DNA of 64,000 bases from positions 124,001-188,000 of the forward strand of contig JAFSJX010000010.1 of the NCBI GenBank assembly GCA_017449285.1, in the 5' to 3' direction. Positions 51,934 through 59,631 of the stretch are shown here, piece by piece. The first letter of the stretch is position 1, and each line of letters starts with the position of its first letter. Source of the stretch: Treponema sp. Its GTDB lineage: Bacteria > Spirochaetota > Spirochaetia > Treponematales > Treponemataceae. The notes beneath the pieces are model-generated. The model was not told the origin of the DNA and searched no databases. It saw only the letters and a program-made list of their open reading frames with translations. The position numbers and the translations under genes are program-made.

Positions 51934-52599
51934 ATGATATTACAGAATTTTATCGTATTTGAAGGCATAGACGGAGCGGGAACTTCCACCCAGATTGAGC
52001 GGCTCAAAGCCCGTCCTGATGCCAAAAAATTCTTCTTCACCACCGAGCCAACAGACGGTCCCACGGGAAAATTTTTGCGCTCCATGCTCAAGGGAGACGT
52101 TCACCTAGACCCCCGCACCGCCGCCTACCTCTTTGCCGCCGACCGTGCCGAACACCTGTGGGGAAAGAGCGCACCAAACGGAGGTATAGTGTCAAAATGC
52201 GAACAGGGCAAAATCGTGGTGAGCGACCGCTACCTTTTTTCCAGCCTCACCTACCAGTCCGTCACCTGCGGAGACAGCCTTCCCCGTATGCTGAACGAGC
52301 CCTTTCCCCTGCCCCAACTCCTTTTCTTTTTTGAAGTTGACCCCGAAATCTCACTCAAACGGGTTCTGGGACGAGGCGAAACCGAAATCTACGAAAAAAT
52401 AGACTTTCAGAAAGCCACCGCCCAACGCTACCGTGCCGTCATCAACGAATACGATGGAAGCCCCAAAGGCGAAGGCATGAAAATCGTCCGCATTGACGCA
52501 AGCCAGAGCATAGACACCGTGGCAGAAATCATCGCGCGGGAGATAGAATTCCTCACAGAGCGCACGGAGCGCACAGAGACAAAAAACACTTCTCCGTGA
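51934..52599 (+). CDS. tmk: Thymidylate kinase
   Basis: A 221-residue dTMP kinase. The P-loop is FEGIDGAGTSTQ (about residues 7-18), the DRX-type motif lies in VVSDRYLFSSLTYQ, and the lid region is RGETEIYEKIDFQ. ATG 51934 is preferred over TTG 51928; no good Shine-Dalgarno is seen. The last about 16 residues (FLTERTERTETKNTSP) are encoded by a CTCTGTG/CACAGAG dispersed repeat, so the natural C-terminus has been replaced or extended by repeat DNA. Confidence 0.95.
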   Translation: MILQNFIVFEGIDGAGTSTQIERLKARPDAKKFFFTTEPTDGPTGKFLRSMLKGDVHLDPRTAAYLFAADRAEHLWGKSAPNGGIVSKCEQGKIVVSDRYLFSSLTYQSVTCGDSLPRMLNEPFPLPQLLFFFEVDPEISLKRVLGRGETEIYEKIDFQKATAQRYRAVINEYDGSPKGEGMKIVRIDASQSIDTVAEIIAREIEFLTERTERTETKNTSP

Positions 52600-52690
52600 A
52601 CTCTGTGCCCTCTGTGAGAAATTGTATAATTCGTGGATAAAGTGGATTCCATAGGCTCAACCTGCCCCAAATCTGCGTAATCTGCGGACA
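52552..52690. repeat. 'CTCACAGAG' inverted repeat and 'CGCAGATT' copy after tmk
   Basis: CTCACAGAGCGCACGGAGCG (within tmk, from 52552) faces ACTCTGTGCCCTCTGTGAGA (52598-52618), forming an imperfect dyad across the tmk stop. AAATCTGCGTAATCTGCGGA (52670-52689) is a separate copy of the other repeat family. Confidence 0.7.
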
Positions 52691-52712
52691 AAATTCTGCC
52701 GATACTCAAAGC

Positions 52713-53330
52713 GTGAAAAAATCATTTTTTGCGCTCAGTCTTATTTTTCTCCTCTCAACGCTCCTTCCGTGGCAGTCGGCAGCCTATGTCGCCAAATACA
52801 AGGAGGACTACTACAAACTCTTCCACGTGCATTACCAGCAGTACCCCGACGACGTGATGGAAAACATCTACTGGCTGGAGCAGGCGGTCAAGGCCGATTT
52901 TGCAAATCCTTTGTATGCGAGCGCAAAAATCAACGATGAGCGCGACTGGGAAAAATACCGCTATCTCTTTATGATGCATATAAATCTCAAAATCATCGAA
53001 CAGTACATGAGACTCGGCCGCGTCTACGACCATTCCGTCGCCCGCTTCTACGATGCCCCCTGGAAAGACATGTATCTGGACAACCTCGCCAAAACAAAAT
53101 CCTGCTACGAAAGCGGACTCTACTACTGGCGCGAGGCAAAACTCTGGGCAGAAAAAGCCAACGTCAGCAAATTCAATTTTCTCTGGCTCTCAGACATACA
53201 GGCCTGGGAAGACGAAAAAGAGCGCGTCTCCACCGGCGAACTCAACTACGAAAAAATCCTCACCCGAGAAATCACCCGCGTACAAAACGTAATAGACACA
53301 TTCACCGCAATGGAAAGCAAAAAATATTAG
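52713..53330 (+). CDS. Unknown exported protein
   Basis: A 205-residue protein starting at GTG. It has a signal peptide (FFALSLIFLLSTLLPWQSAA, cleavage near AAY). The mature part is rich in Tyr, Trp, Lys and Glu and looks helical (YYKLFHVHYQQYPDDV, CYESGLYYWREAKLWAEKAN), without a lipobox or known domain. It may be TPR- or coiled-coil-like. I recall unnamed spirochete proteins like this but cannot name a family. No Shine-Dalgarno is obvious. Confidence 0.75.
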   Translation: MKKSFFALSLIFLLSTLLPWQSAAYVAKYKEDYYKLFHVHYQQYPDDVMENIYWLEQAVKADFANPLYASAKINDERDWEKYRYLFMMHINLKIIEQYMRLGRVYDHSVARFYDAPWKDMYLDNLAKTKSCYESGLYYWREAKLWAEKANVSKFNFLWLSDIQAWEDEKERVSTGELNYEKILTREITRVQNVIDTFTAMESKKY

Positions 53331-53430
53331 AGGGGCGAAGCCTCGCCCCTAGGCCCAGCCCCCGCTTCGCGCGGTCTTCGCCATACCCCACTCTAACGGG
53401 GCACCCCCTACGCTTTTCAGCCCCGTAACG
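53331..53430. repeat. Hairpin-rich spacer before aroB
   Basis: A perfect hairpin with arms AGGGGCGA/TCGCCCCT (53331-53338, 53343-53350) starts right at the stop codon and may terminate the upstream gene. ACGGGGC/GCCCCGT (53396-53402, 53420-53426) repeats the arms seen after mutS. Confidence 0.6.
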
Positions 53431-53444
53431 CCCCGTCAGACTCA

Positions 53445-53473
53445 TTGCAAAAAATCCATGTTCGCACTACACT
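53445..53473 (+). promoter_or_regulatory. Promoter of aroB
   Basis: TTGCAA (53445-53450), 17 bp, TACACT (53468-53473), then six bases to the ATG. A leaderless transcript is predicted. Confidence 0.5.
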
Positions 53474-53479
53474 GTCACC

Positions 53480-54655
53480 ATGCAGTACGAAGAAAAAATC
53501 GTGGAATATCCGCCAGTGCATCCGGGAACAGACCGCACCTTCATCCGCTTTTATGAGGGCGCACCAGATTTGAACAGTATTTTTTATGCGTCAAACAACG
53601 CAGACCTTCCCCAGCGCATTTTTGTAACCGATGAAACGATTTGCGCCCTTGATTCCGTCAAAGCCTTTACCCACCTCTTTCATGCAGAAGACGGGGGAAA
53701 AAACTTTACACGCGGATTTGTGGGCGTTCGCGGAAAAGACCTGCTGGTGATTCTGGGAAGCGGCGAACCCTACAAGACAATTGAAAGCGTACTGCAGATT
53801 GTTTCCGCCGCGCTTGACCACAACGCCCAGCGTTCAGCCGTATTCGTAGGCATCGGAGGCGGCGTGATTTGCGACATGACCGCCTTTGCCGCGTCCATCT
53901 TTAAGCGCGGTGCCCACTGCGAACTTGTTCCCACGACACTTCTCTGCATGGTGGACGCTTCGGTAGGCGGAAAAACCGGCTGTGATTTTTCCAGCTACAA
54001 GAACATGATTGGCTCATTTTTCCCCGCCCAGAAGATTCATATCTGCCCTGCCTTTGTGCAGAGCCTGCCCCAGTCGGAATACAGAAGCGGTCTGGCGGAA
54101 GTAGTCAAAACCGCCCTGCTCTACAACCCGGAACTCGTTACAAAACTTGAAAATACACCGTCCGTGCTGACCGACCGCACCAGTGCCCTCGTCCATGAGA
54201 TGATTCGGATTTGCGTGGGTGCAAAGGCGCGCGTCGTGGAAGAAGACCTGACGGAAAAGAACATCCGCATGCAGTTGAACCTCGGTCACACCTTTGGTCA
54301 TGCGCTTGAAAGCCGCGCCGGACTGGGAAAAGTAAGCCACGGAGACGCAGTTGCATGGGGCATGACCCGTGCCGCAGTCCTGAGCGAACGGCTGCACCTC
54401 TGCGACAAGGCGTTTGTAAACCGCGTAAAAAGCCTGCTTTCCTCATTCGGCTGGGAGACTGGCGCAATGCACAGCGCACTGGACGGCATCTTTGCAGACA
54501 AGAAGGAAGCCGCCCGCTCCCTCTATGAGGCGATGAAAAAAGACAAGAAAAATGCCTCAAGCAAAGTGCGTTTTGTCTTGCAGCGCAATGCAGGCGACAC
54601 CGTAATCACCGAGGCAGAAGCCGATGACGTGCTTGCAGTTTTGGAAGAAGACTAG
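53480..54655 (+). CDS. aroB: 3-dehydroquinate synthase
   Basis: A 391-residue AroB, second step of the shikimate pathway to aromatic amino acids. The NAD-binding GIGGGVICDMTAFAAS (about residues 114-129), the KTG loop in SVGGKTGCDFSSYKN, and zinc ligands in GLAEVVKTALL and NLGHTFGHALE, then SHGDAVAWGM, are all present. It is about 30 residues longer than usual at the C-terminus. No Shine-Dalgarno is present. The cysteine desulfurase gene follows after 9 bp. Confidence 0.94.
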   Translation: MQYEEKIVEYPPVHPGTDRTFIRFYEGAPDLNSIFYASNNADLPQRIFVTDETICALDSVKAFTHLFHAEDGGKNFTRGFVGVRGKDLLVILGSGEPYKTIESVLQIVSAALDHNAQRSAVFVGIGGGVICDMTAFAASIFKRGAHCELVPTTLLCMVDASVGGKTGCDFSSYKNMIGSFFPAQKIHICPAFVQSLPQSEYRSGLAEVVKTALLYNPELVTKLENTPSVLTDRTSALVHEMIRICVGAKARVVEEDLTEKNIRMQLNLGHTFGHALESRAGLGKVSHGDAVAWGMTRAAVLSERLHLCDKAFVNRVKSLLSSFGWETGAMHSALDGIFADKKEAARSLYEAMKKDKKNASSKVRFVLQRNAGDTVITEAEADDVLAVLEED

Positions 54656-54664
54656 GATTATCCG

Positions 54665-55873
54665 ATGACACAAAATACCGCGCATTATTTTGACTGGGCC
54701 GCGACAAGCCCCGCCGACAGTGACATTCTCCGCGCCGCGCTAGAAAAGACTCTCCACACCTTTGGAAATCCGTCCAGCATTCACGCTGAAGGAAAAAAGG
54801 CAAGAGCCCTGCTTGATGAAGCCCGCACCTCATGCGCAAAAACATTGGGACTAAAGCCAGACCAAATCATTTTCACCAGCGGCGGAACGGAAGCCGACCA
54901 CATCCCCCTGCTTTCACTGCTGACTAAGCCCAGCAGGGGAAAAATCCTTGTGAGCGCGATTGAACACCCCGCCCTGCGCGAGCAATGCGCCATGCTCTCA
55001 AAACTCGGCTACACAGTGGAGCAGATTTCTCCCGACAAGAACGGATTCATCCAACCCGCCGCCCTTGCTGAAAAAATCACGCCGGACACACAGTTTGTCA
55101 CCGTCATGGCAGTCAACAACGAGACCGGCTGCATTCAGGACATTTACGCAATCGCGGACGCAATCACCGCCGCGAGCGCGGGAAAACGAAAACCGCACTT
55201 CCACGTGGACTGCGTTCAAGCGGCGGGAAAAATTCCGCTCGACATCACGTACAGGGGAATCGACAGCGCGGCGTTCAGCGCACACAAAATCTGCGGCCCG
55301 CGCGGCATCGGGCTTCTGTACCTTGCAAAGCCAATCCAGCCCTTTCTGGTAGGCGGCGGACAGGAACAGAATATCAGAAGCGGCACGGAAAACGTCTTTG
55401 GCGCGCTTGCGTTTGCGGAATGCCTAAATCGTTACTATATAAAGAAATTAAAAGCATCTGCCATAGCCGGGGCAGACGCGCAAACCGCCGAAGGGCAGAA
55501 GCATTTCGTTCAGCAGACAAAATGGACGCGCGCCTTTATCGAACACATTGCCGCCATTAAGGGCTGTACGCTCGTTCCCGCTATACGCACAAATGATACA
55601 TATACAGATAAATTTTCACCTTATGTGATACAGGCGGCGTTCAAAAACATTCCCGGAAACGTGATGGTGCGCGCGCTTGACGCAAAAGGATTCTGCATTT
55701 CCACGGGAAGCGCGTGTTCGGCAAAAAAACAGAGTCGCCCGATTTTACAGGCAATGGGCATCTCGCGCGATGTGCAGGACACGGCGGTACGGTTCAGTTT
55801 TGGGGCGCACACCACGGAACAGGGCATGGACGACCTGCTTGCGGCGATTAAGGAAGTGTGCGCCATATTTTAA
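54665..55873 (+). CDS. Cysteine desulfurase (NifS/IscS family)
   Basis: A 402-residue pyridoxal enzyme that takes sulfur from cysteine for Fe-S clusters or tRNA. The PLP lysine is in SAHKICGPRGIG (about residue 207), the catalytic cysteine in STGSACSAKKQSRP (about 346), with NNETGCIQD conserved. It matches NifS/IscS rather than the SufS type. It pairs with aroB in one transcript but lacks an adjacent scaffold gene; sufC and sufB lie about 5 kb away. The insert KLKASAIAGADAQTAEGQKH is lineage-specific. Confidence 0.93.
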   Translation: MTQNTAHYFDWAATSPADSDILRAALEKTLHTFGNPSSIHAEGKKARALLDEARTSCAKTLGLKPDQIIFTSGGTEADHIPLLSLLTKPSRGKILVSAIEHPALREQCAMLSKLGYTVEQISPDKNGFIQPAALAEKITPDTQFVTVMAVNNETGCIQDIYAIADAITAASAGKRKPHFHVDCVQAAGKIPLDITYRGIDSAAFSAHKICGPRGIGLLYLAKPIQPFLVGGGQEQNIRSGTENVFGALAFAECLNRYYIKKLKASAIAGADAQTAEGQKHFVQQTKWTRAFIEHIAAIKGCTLVPAIRTNDTYTDKFSPYVIQAAFKNIPGNVMVRALDAKGFCISTGSACSAKKQSRPILQAMGISRDVQDTAVRFSFGAHTTEQGMDDLLAAIKEVCAIF

Positions 55874-55885
55874 AATCCGTATACA

Positions 55886-55997
55886 CGTTAGGGATAGTAG
55901 CGGCGCGAAGCGTTGCGGATTGAAAGCGAAGCGTCGAGCCGCAATGGAGCGACAGCGGAACCGCGAATAGCCCGACCCCGCTTGCGGGGTAACGCCC
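55886..55997 (+). repeat. GC-rich dispersed element (copy A)
   Basis: It starts CGTTAGGGATAGTAGCGGCG, carries TGGAGCGACAGCGGAACCGC and GCCCGACCCCGC, and ends GCGGGGTAACGCCC. Homologous by eye with 59437-59530, 63380-63567 and the reverse of 61049-61183. Confidence 0.7.
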
Positions 55998-56011
55998 AAA
56001 AAAGGGTGAAC

Positions 56012-57217
56012 TTACTTTAGCATGCTCGGAACTGAGAATTTGTAGCCTTTTTGAACCAAATAGGGGTAGATTTCCGTAAGCAGCGGCGGAAGAACGTTGA
56101 CGCTTTTATCCACATGTCCGATAATGACCGCATAGCCATTTTTGTTGGCAACTTCAAGCCCTTTGTAAAGTTCGGAAAGCATTTCGGTGCGGTCAATTTT
56201 GTTGTCAAGAAAAGGAGCGAACCGGGCAATATAACGCATATCACGTTCCAAGGCAGCCTGCGGAACGGCACTATGAGACGTTGTCCTAGAATCAAGGAAA
56301 TACAGCCCCCGTTCAAGGGCAACTTCAAGCACTGCCCCCATCTGAATCTCGTTTTCCGTGACAAGTGAGCCTTCATGGTTGTTGAACCCCCGCACATCTG
56401 CGCCCAGTTCGTCCAGATTCTGCTTGATGGTCGAGGCAATCTGTGTGGTGGTCATGTCGGGAAGAATTGCGCCCGGTCCGGGATTCGGAATTTTTCCGTT
56501 TGGATAGGAATGAGCCTGCATGGGCTGGTGAAGCATCAGTTCTTTTTTTGCTCGGCGGATTTCGGCGGCACATTCTTTCGTCTCGGCAAGATGAGGCAGA
56601 ACCGCAATCGCAATCGGAAACGGGAGCGCGGTATATTTGCGGACATTTTCTGCATGAAGCCCCGCATCGTCAATGACGAATATTAGCGTCGCACCATTTT
56701 TTGCGGGCGGAATGTCAAACGGAGATTTTGGTTCAGGCGGCGGTACAGGAGGCAACTGCGGTTCATCGGAATGCGGTTTATCGGGCTTTGCGGAGGCGAC
56801 AGTGGCAGATTTTTTTGTGGAAGTTGCGGTTGGTTTCGGCGAAGCGGGTTTTGGTGCGGACGATGAATTTTGTACGGGTGAAGATGAATTTGACGCGGAT
56901 TTTTTTTCTGCGGCTGACGCAGCTTTTTTTGCAGAAGTTGCGCTCTGCTTCGCTGGAGTTGCGGTTGCTTTCGGCGGAGCAGAATCTTTTTGCGCTGGCT
57001 GGACGGAGACCGCAACGGGCAAATCTGGTTCGGTTTCAGAAGAACGATTTGCCAGTGTGATGCTACAGACCAGACTTGCCGCACACAGAAATATAATCAG
57101 CCCCGAAAGGAGATAGACTTTTCGGGCGGAGAGCATGATTTTTGGCTTCCGAGACTTGCGTCTTGCCGTTCTGCGGGACGTTTTTTTTGTGGTCGTGCGT
57201 TTTTTTGCGGGTGGCAT
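56012..57217 (-). CDS. Divergent polysaccharide deacetylase-like protein
   Basis: A 401-residue protein. The basic N-terminus (KKRTTTKKTSRRTARRKSRK) is followed by one transmembrane helix (VYLLSGLIIFLCAASLVCSI, about 34-53) and a long Ala/Ser/Lys/Pro linker (about 60-170). The C-terminal domain (about 172-401) is the divergent polysaccharide deacetylase family (DUF610, PF04748), with VIDDAG, MLHQPMQAHSYP, FNNHEGS, FLDSRTT and IIGHVDKS. The enzyme would face the periplasm; the substrate is unknown. It follows the sigma-factor gene by 9 bp, so the two are probably co-transcribed. Confidence 0.87.
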   Translation of the reverse strand: MPPAKKRTTTKKTSRRTARRKSRKPKIMLSARKVYLLSGLIIFLCAASLVCSITLANRSSETEPDLPVAVSVQPAQKDSAPPKATATPAKQSATSAKKAASAAEKKSASNSSSPVQNSSSAPKPASPKPTATSTKKSATVASAKPDKPHSDEPQLPPVPPPEPKSPFDIPPAKNGATLIFVIDDAGLHAENVRKYTALPFPIAIAVLPHLAETKECAAEIRRAKKELMLHQPMQAHSYPNGKIPNPGPGAILPDMTTTQIASTIKQNLDELGADVRGFNNHEGSLVTENEIQMGAVLEVALERGLYFLDSRTTSHSAVPQAALERDMRYIARFAPFLDNKIDRTEMLSELYKGLEVANKNGYAVIIGHVDKSVNVLPPLLTEIYPYLVQKGYKFSVPSMLK

Positions 57218-57226
57218 TATGCCATA

Positions 57227-58054
57227 CTAGCACGCAATAAAAAATTCCTCAACAGGACGAGTTGCCACAGCCTTTTTGATACGGCGCACGGCACGAATTT
57301 CCATTTGCCGTACGGTTTCCGCAGACACGCCCAAATCGTTGCTCAGTTCGCGGAGTGTCTTTGCATGCACGTCATACGCAAAATTGTAGCGATAATGAAT
57401 GACAAGCCTTTCTTTTTCGGGAAGTACGTTCAGCAAATCCGACACGTTCTTTTTCGATTCCCGCGAAATATATTCGCGCTCCGGGTCGTAAGTTGAGTCG
57501 GGAAGCAGGTCTCCCATCGTAGCGTTGCCCTCTTCCGAGCAGTCAATATCAAGGCTGGTAAAGGTATATTCATAAGAAAGCACATTTCGCACCGCACCCT
57601 CAGTTACGTTCAAACAGGAAGCAATTTCGGAAACAGTCGGCTCGCTACCAGTCTTCAGCACGAACTCGCGGCGGGTTGACGTAACACGACGGAGCAACTC
57701 ATCCTTGCGGTGCGGAAGAGAAATCATTGCCACCCTGCTGTTCAGATAGCGCAGCATATATTGCAGAATCCATGTGTACGCATAGGTGGAAAACCGTGTA
57801 TTAAATGAATAATGATATTTTGCGGCAGCGGCCATAAGCGCGACATTGCCTTCCTGAATCAAATCCATCACGCAGTCTCTTGAAGAGGCAAATTTTTTTG
57901 CGACACTCACAACCAGACGCAAATTGCTTTGCACCAGTTTTTGGCAAGCGGAAACATCACCCTGCTCAATCCGTTTTGAGAGTTCAATTTCCTGTTCATA
58001 ATCAAGCAGCGGATACCGCTGAATCTGTTTGACATAGCTTTCGTACATTTCCAT
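57227..58054 (-). CDS. RNA polymerase sigma-70-family alternative sigma factor
   Basis: A 275-residue sigma factor (RpoS/RpoH-like size). Start 58054 is preferred because AGGAGA lies 6 bp upstream; an in-frame ATG at 58078 is less likely. Region 1.2 (YPLLDYEQEIELSKRIEQGD), region 2 (NLRLVVSVAKKFA, DLIQEGNVALMAAAAKYHY, FSTYAYTWILQYMLRYL), region 3 (SEPTVSEIASCLNVTEGAVR) and region 4 (LSNDLGVSAETVRQMEIRAV) are all present. It lacks the long region 1.1 of a housekeeping sigma. A perfect sigma-54 promoter lies upstream, reminiscent of the Borrelia RpoN-RpoS cascade. The deacetylase gene follows. Whether it is an RpoS or RpoH orthologue is undecided. Confidence 0.93.
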   Translation of the reverse strand: MEMYESYVKQIQRYPLLDYEQEIELSKRIEQGDVSACQKLVQSNLRLVVSVAKKFASSRDCVMDLIQEGNVALMAAAAKYHYSFNTRFSTYAYTWILQYMLRYLNSRVAMISLPHRKDELLRRVTSTRREFVLKTGSEPTVSEIASCLNVTEGAVRNVLSYEYTFTSLDIDCSEEGNATMGDLLPDSTYDPEREYISRESKKNVSDLLNVLPEKERLVIHYRYNFAYDVHAKTLRELSNDLGVSAETVRQMEIRAVRRIKKAVATRPVEEFFIAC

Positions 58055-58095
58055 AAGTATTCTCCTGCAAACCTCCATGTTCGCATTTAATACAT

Positions 58096-58112
58096 AGCAA
58101 GAACCGTGCCAA
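58096..58112 (-). promoter_or_regulatory. Sigma-54 (RpoN) promoter before the sigma-factor gene
   Basis: On the minus strand TTGGCACGGTTCTTGCT matches the -24/-12 consensus YTGGCACGRNNNTTGCW at every position. The transcription start about 12 bp downstream would leave a leader of about 30 bases containing the AGGAGA ribosome site. Confidence 0.88.
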
Positions 58113-58320
58113 CTTTTTTAAATCAGAATCATATTTTTTCCCTGCGCAGATAATCATGGCATAAATCCTTATATTACCGAAAAATATAAAGCAACGCCGC
58201 ATTATAACACAAAAAATTCAGATTTCAAGGAAAAGTGCAAAAAAGTTTTCACTGTCTACAAATTTGCACGAATTTTTAAGAAAAAAGTTTCTCTGTATGA
58301 ATTTGTATACAGTATGGCAA

Positions 58321-58358
58321 ATATATGGTGGTTATCTGCCATCACCCCCACCATATAT
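58321..58358. terminator. Inverted repeat after the DUF6273 gene
   Basis: Perfect 11-bp arms ATATATGGTGG and CCACCATATAT around 16 bases, about 20 bp past the stop on the minus strand. No U-run follows directly, so the terminator role is uncertain. Confidence 0.4.
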
Positions 58359-58376
58359 AGCGCAATTGTCAAGATA

Positions 58377-59567
58377 CTAATTGTCCATGCACAAAGCCGG
58401 AACAACACCGTAGTTGTCTGTCGCATTGACAAAGTAGTAGTTCTCATTAGCCCTGCCATACTTATTGACAAACTGGGCATATTTTGCGTAGGTATAGCAA
58501 GGAGAGCGTATCCACCATTGCCCCCATACCACTCCAGCGGCCTTGGCAAAATCTGACGGCACTCTGACTCGACTCGCTCCTTCTGCACTAAAATGGTCAA
58601 ACCCATATGCGCTTTTGGTCACTTCCTGTTCGCTCAGCAAGAAAACCTTGTCGCTCGTGTTTTCGCAGGCGTAATCGTTTTTTCCGCCGTTCCAAAGAAG
58701 CGGGTATGATTCGGGGTTGGTCGAGCGGGCGCTGTTGTCTACCGTTGTCTCTGCGATGGATTCTTGCTGGTCGGTCGTGAAAGCCGTTTGCAAAAAGCCT
58801 TTTCCCGCAAAGTCAGTGCAATCACCGCTTTTTTGCCGATTTTGGTACGCCAGACCATTGAGCCATGCGCGAATTCGTGAGTGCTTGTAGTTGTTCGGGT
58901 ATATCGTGCTTCCGTTTATAATGCGGTTTTCATAAAAATCATAGTCGTAATATTGTAACGCTGCCAAAATATTTTCTGCAACCAAAAGCGTTTTTCCGCC
59001 GTAGTCGTCTGTAATCACCCGCCACTTTATCGGCTCTGCTTTGAACCACACCCATTCTTCTATAATGCTGTTTCCATTTGAATATGTCTCTCCTCCATAA
59101 TCAGGAAGAGCCTTCTGTTTGGCGTACCATGCGCCATCGCTTCCCTTGCAGTAGGTAAAAATTCCCACCGTTTTTGTGTCGGTTTCGTCCACGGCAACAC
59201 CGGATGCCTTTACGGTCTGCGGATACACGCCAAAGGTAACATACTTCGCGCTCGTTCCCGCAGAGCCGTCCGTTCCCGAAGCAAGTGCGGTGTATGCGCC
59301 GAGCGTGTCCTCTGCTGAAATGGGTGCAAACGTTGCTGTCACCGTGACATTTTGTGCGGGCATGGCGAATGTCCGTGTGCTGTTCGTTCCGATTACGTTG
59401 ACGGAAGAACCATCGGCGGCGGTAGCGATGGGAACCGCGGCGAAAGCCGTCCCTGAGCAGAATGCGGAGGGATGGAGCGAAGCGGAACGGTGGACGTAGC
59501 GACGGCAGAAGCCGGACCGCCCGAAAACGCATGTTCTGATGGAATCAAACGGCGAGTGGGTAAGCAA
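58377..59567 (-). CDS. DUF6273-like surface protein, apparently 5'-truncated
   Basis: The open frame is 396 codons. From about residue 55 it reads a flex-repeat tail (TRTFAMPAQNVTVTATFAPI) as at the end of InlB/Listeria-Bacteroides-type repeats. A DUF6273-like domain follows (YVTFGVYPQTVKASGV, WVWFKAEPIKWRVI, VFLLSEQEVTKSAYGF, WWIRSPCYTYAKY, VVPALCMDN). The first about 45 codons are Arg/Ser/Phe-rich, lack a signal peptide and coincide with a GC-rich dispersed element (59437-59530). The true N-terminus was therefore probably lost and the ORF is likely a pseudogene. Function unknown; family members are secreted or surface proteins. Confidence 0.65.
   Translation of the reverse strand: MLTHSPFDSIRTCVFGRSGFCRRYVHRSASLHPSAFCSGTAFAAVPIATAADGSSVNVIGTNSTRTFAMPAQNVTVTATFAPISAEDTLGAYTALASGTDGSAGTSAKYVTFGVYPQTVKASGVAVDETDTKTVGIFTYCKGSDGAWYAKQKALPDYGGETYSNGNSIIEEWVWFKAEPIKWRVITDDYGGKTLLVAENILAALQYYDYDFYENRIINGSTIYPNNYKHSRIRAWLNGLAYQNRQKSGDCTDFAGKGFLQTAFTTDQQESIAETTVDNSARSTNPESYPLLWNGGKNDYACENTSDKVFLLSEQEVTKSAYGFDHFSAEGASRVRVPSDFAKAAGVVWGQWWIRSPCYTYAKYAQFVNKYGRANENYYFVNATDNYGVVPALCMDN
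59437..59530 (+). repeat. GC-rich dispersed element (copy B)
   Basis: CGGCGAAAGCCGT, GGATGGAGCGAAGCGGAACG and GCCGGACCGCCCGAAAACGC align with copies A, C and D by eye. It sits at the junction with the truncated DUF6273 gene. Confidence 0.6.
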
Positions 59568-59596
59568 GAGCCTGAAATCAGTACGATGTTTCTTCC

Positions 59597-59625
59597 TTGA
59601 TTTATCCTCAAGAAAGTGTTATTTT
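59597..59625 (+). promoter_or_regulatory. Promoter of the six-helix membrane protein gene
   Basis: TTGATT (59597-59602), 17 bp, TATTTT (59620-59625), then six bases to the ATG. No Shine-Dalgarno. Confidence 0.45.
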
Positions 59626-59631
59626 CAAAGT

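Larger units (their letters stand above)
58055..58376. other. 322-bp spacer with sigma-54 promoter and a long hairpin
   Basis: AT-rich intergenic DNA. It holds the sigma-54 promoter (58096-58112) and, near the DUF6273 stop, an 11-bp perfect inverted repeat ATATATGGTGG/CCACCATATAT (58321-58331, 58348-58358). No open frame of note. Confidence 0.7.

Noticed and set aside
58321-58358. Riboswitch or small RNA
   Set aside because: A single AT-rich hairpin without a conserved core; it is better explained as a 3'-end structure.
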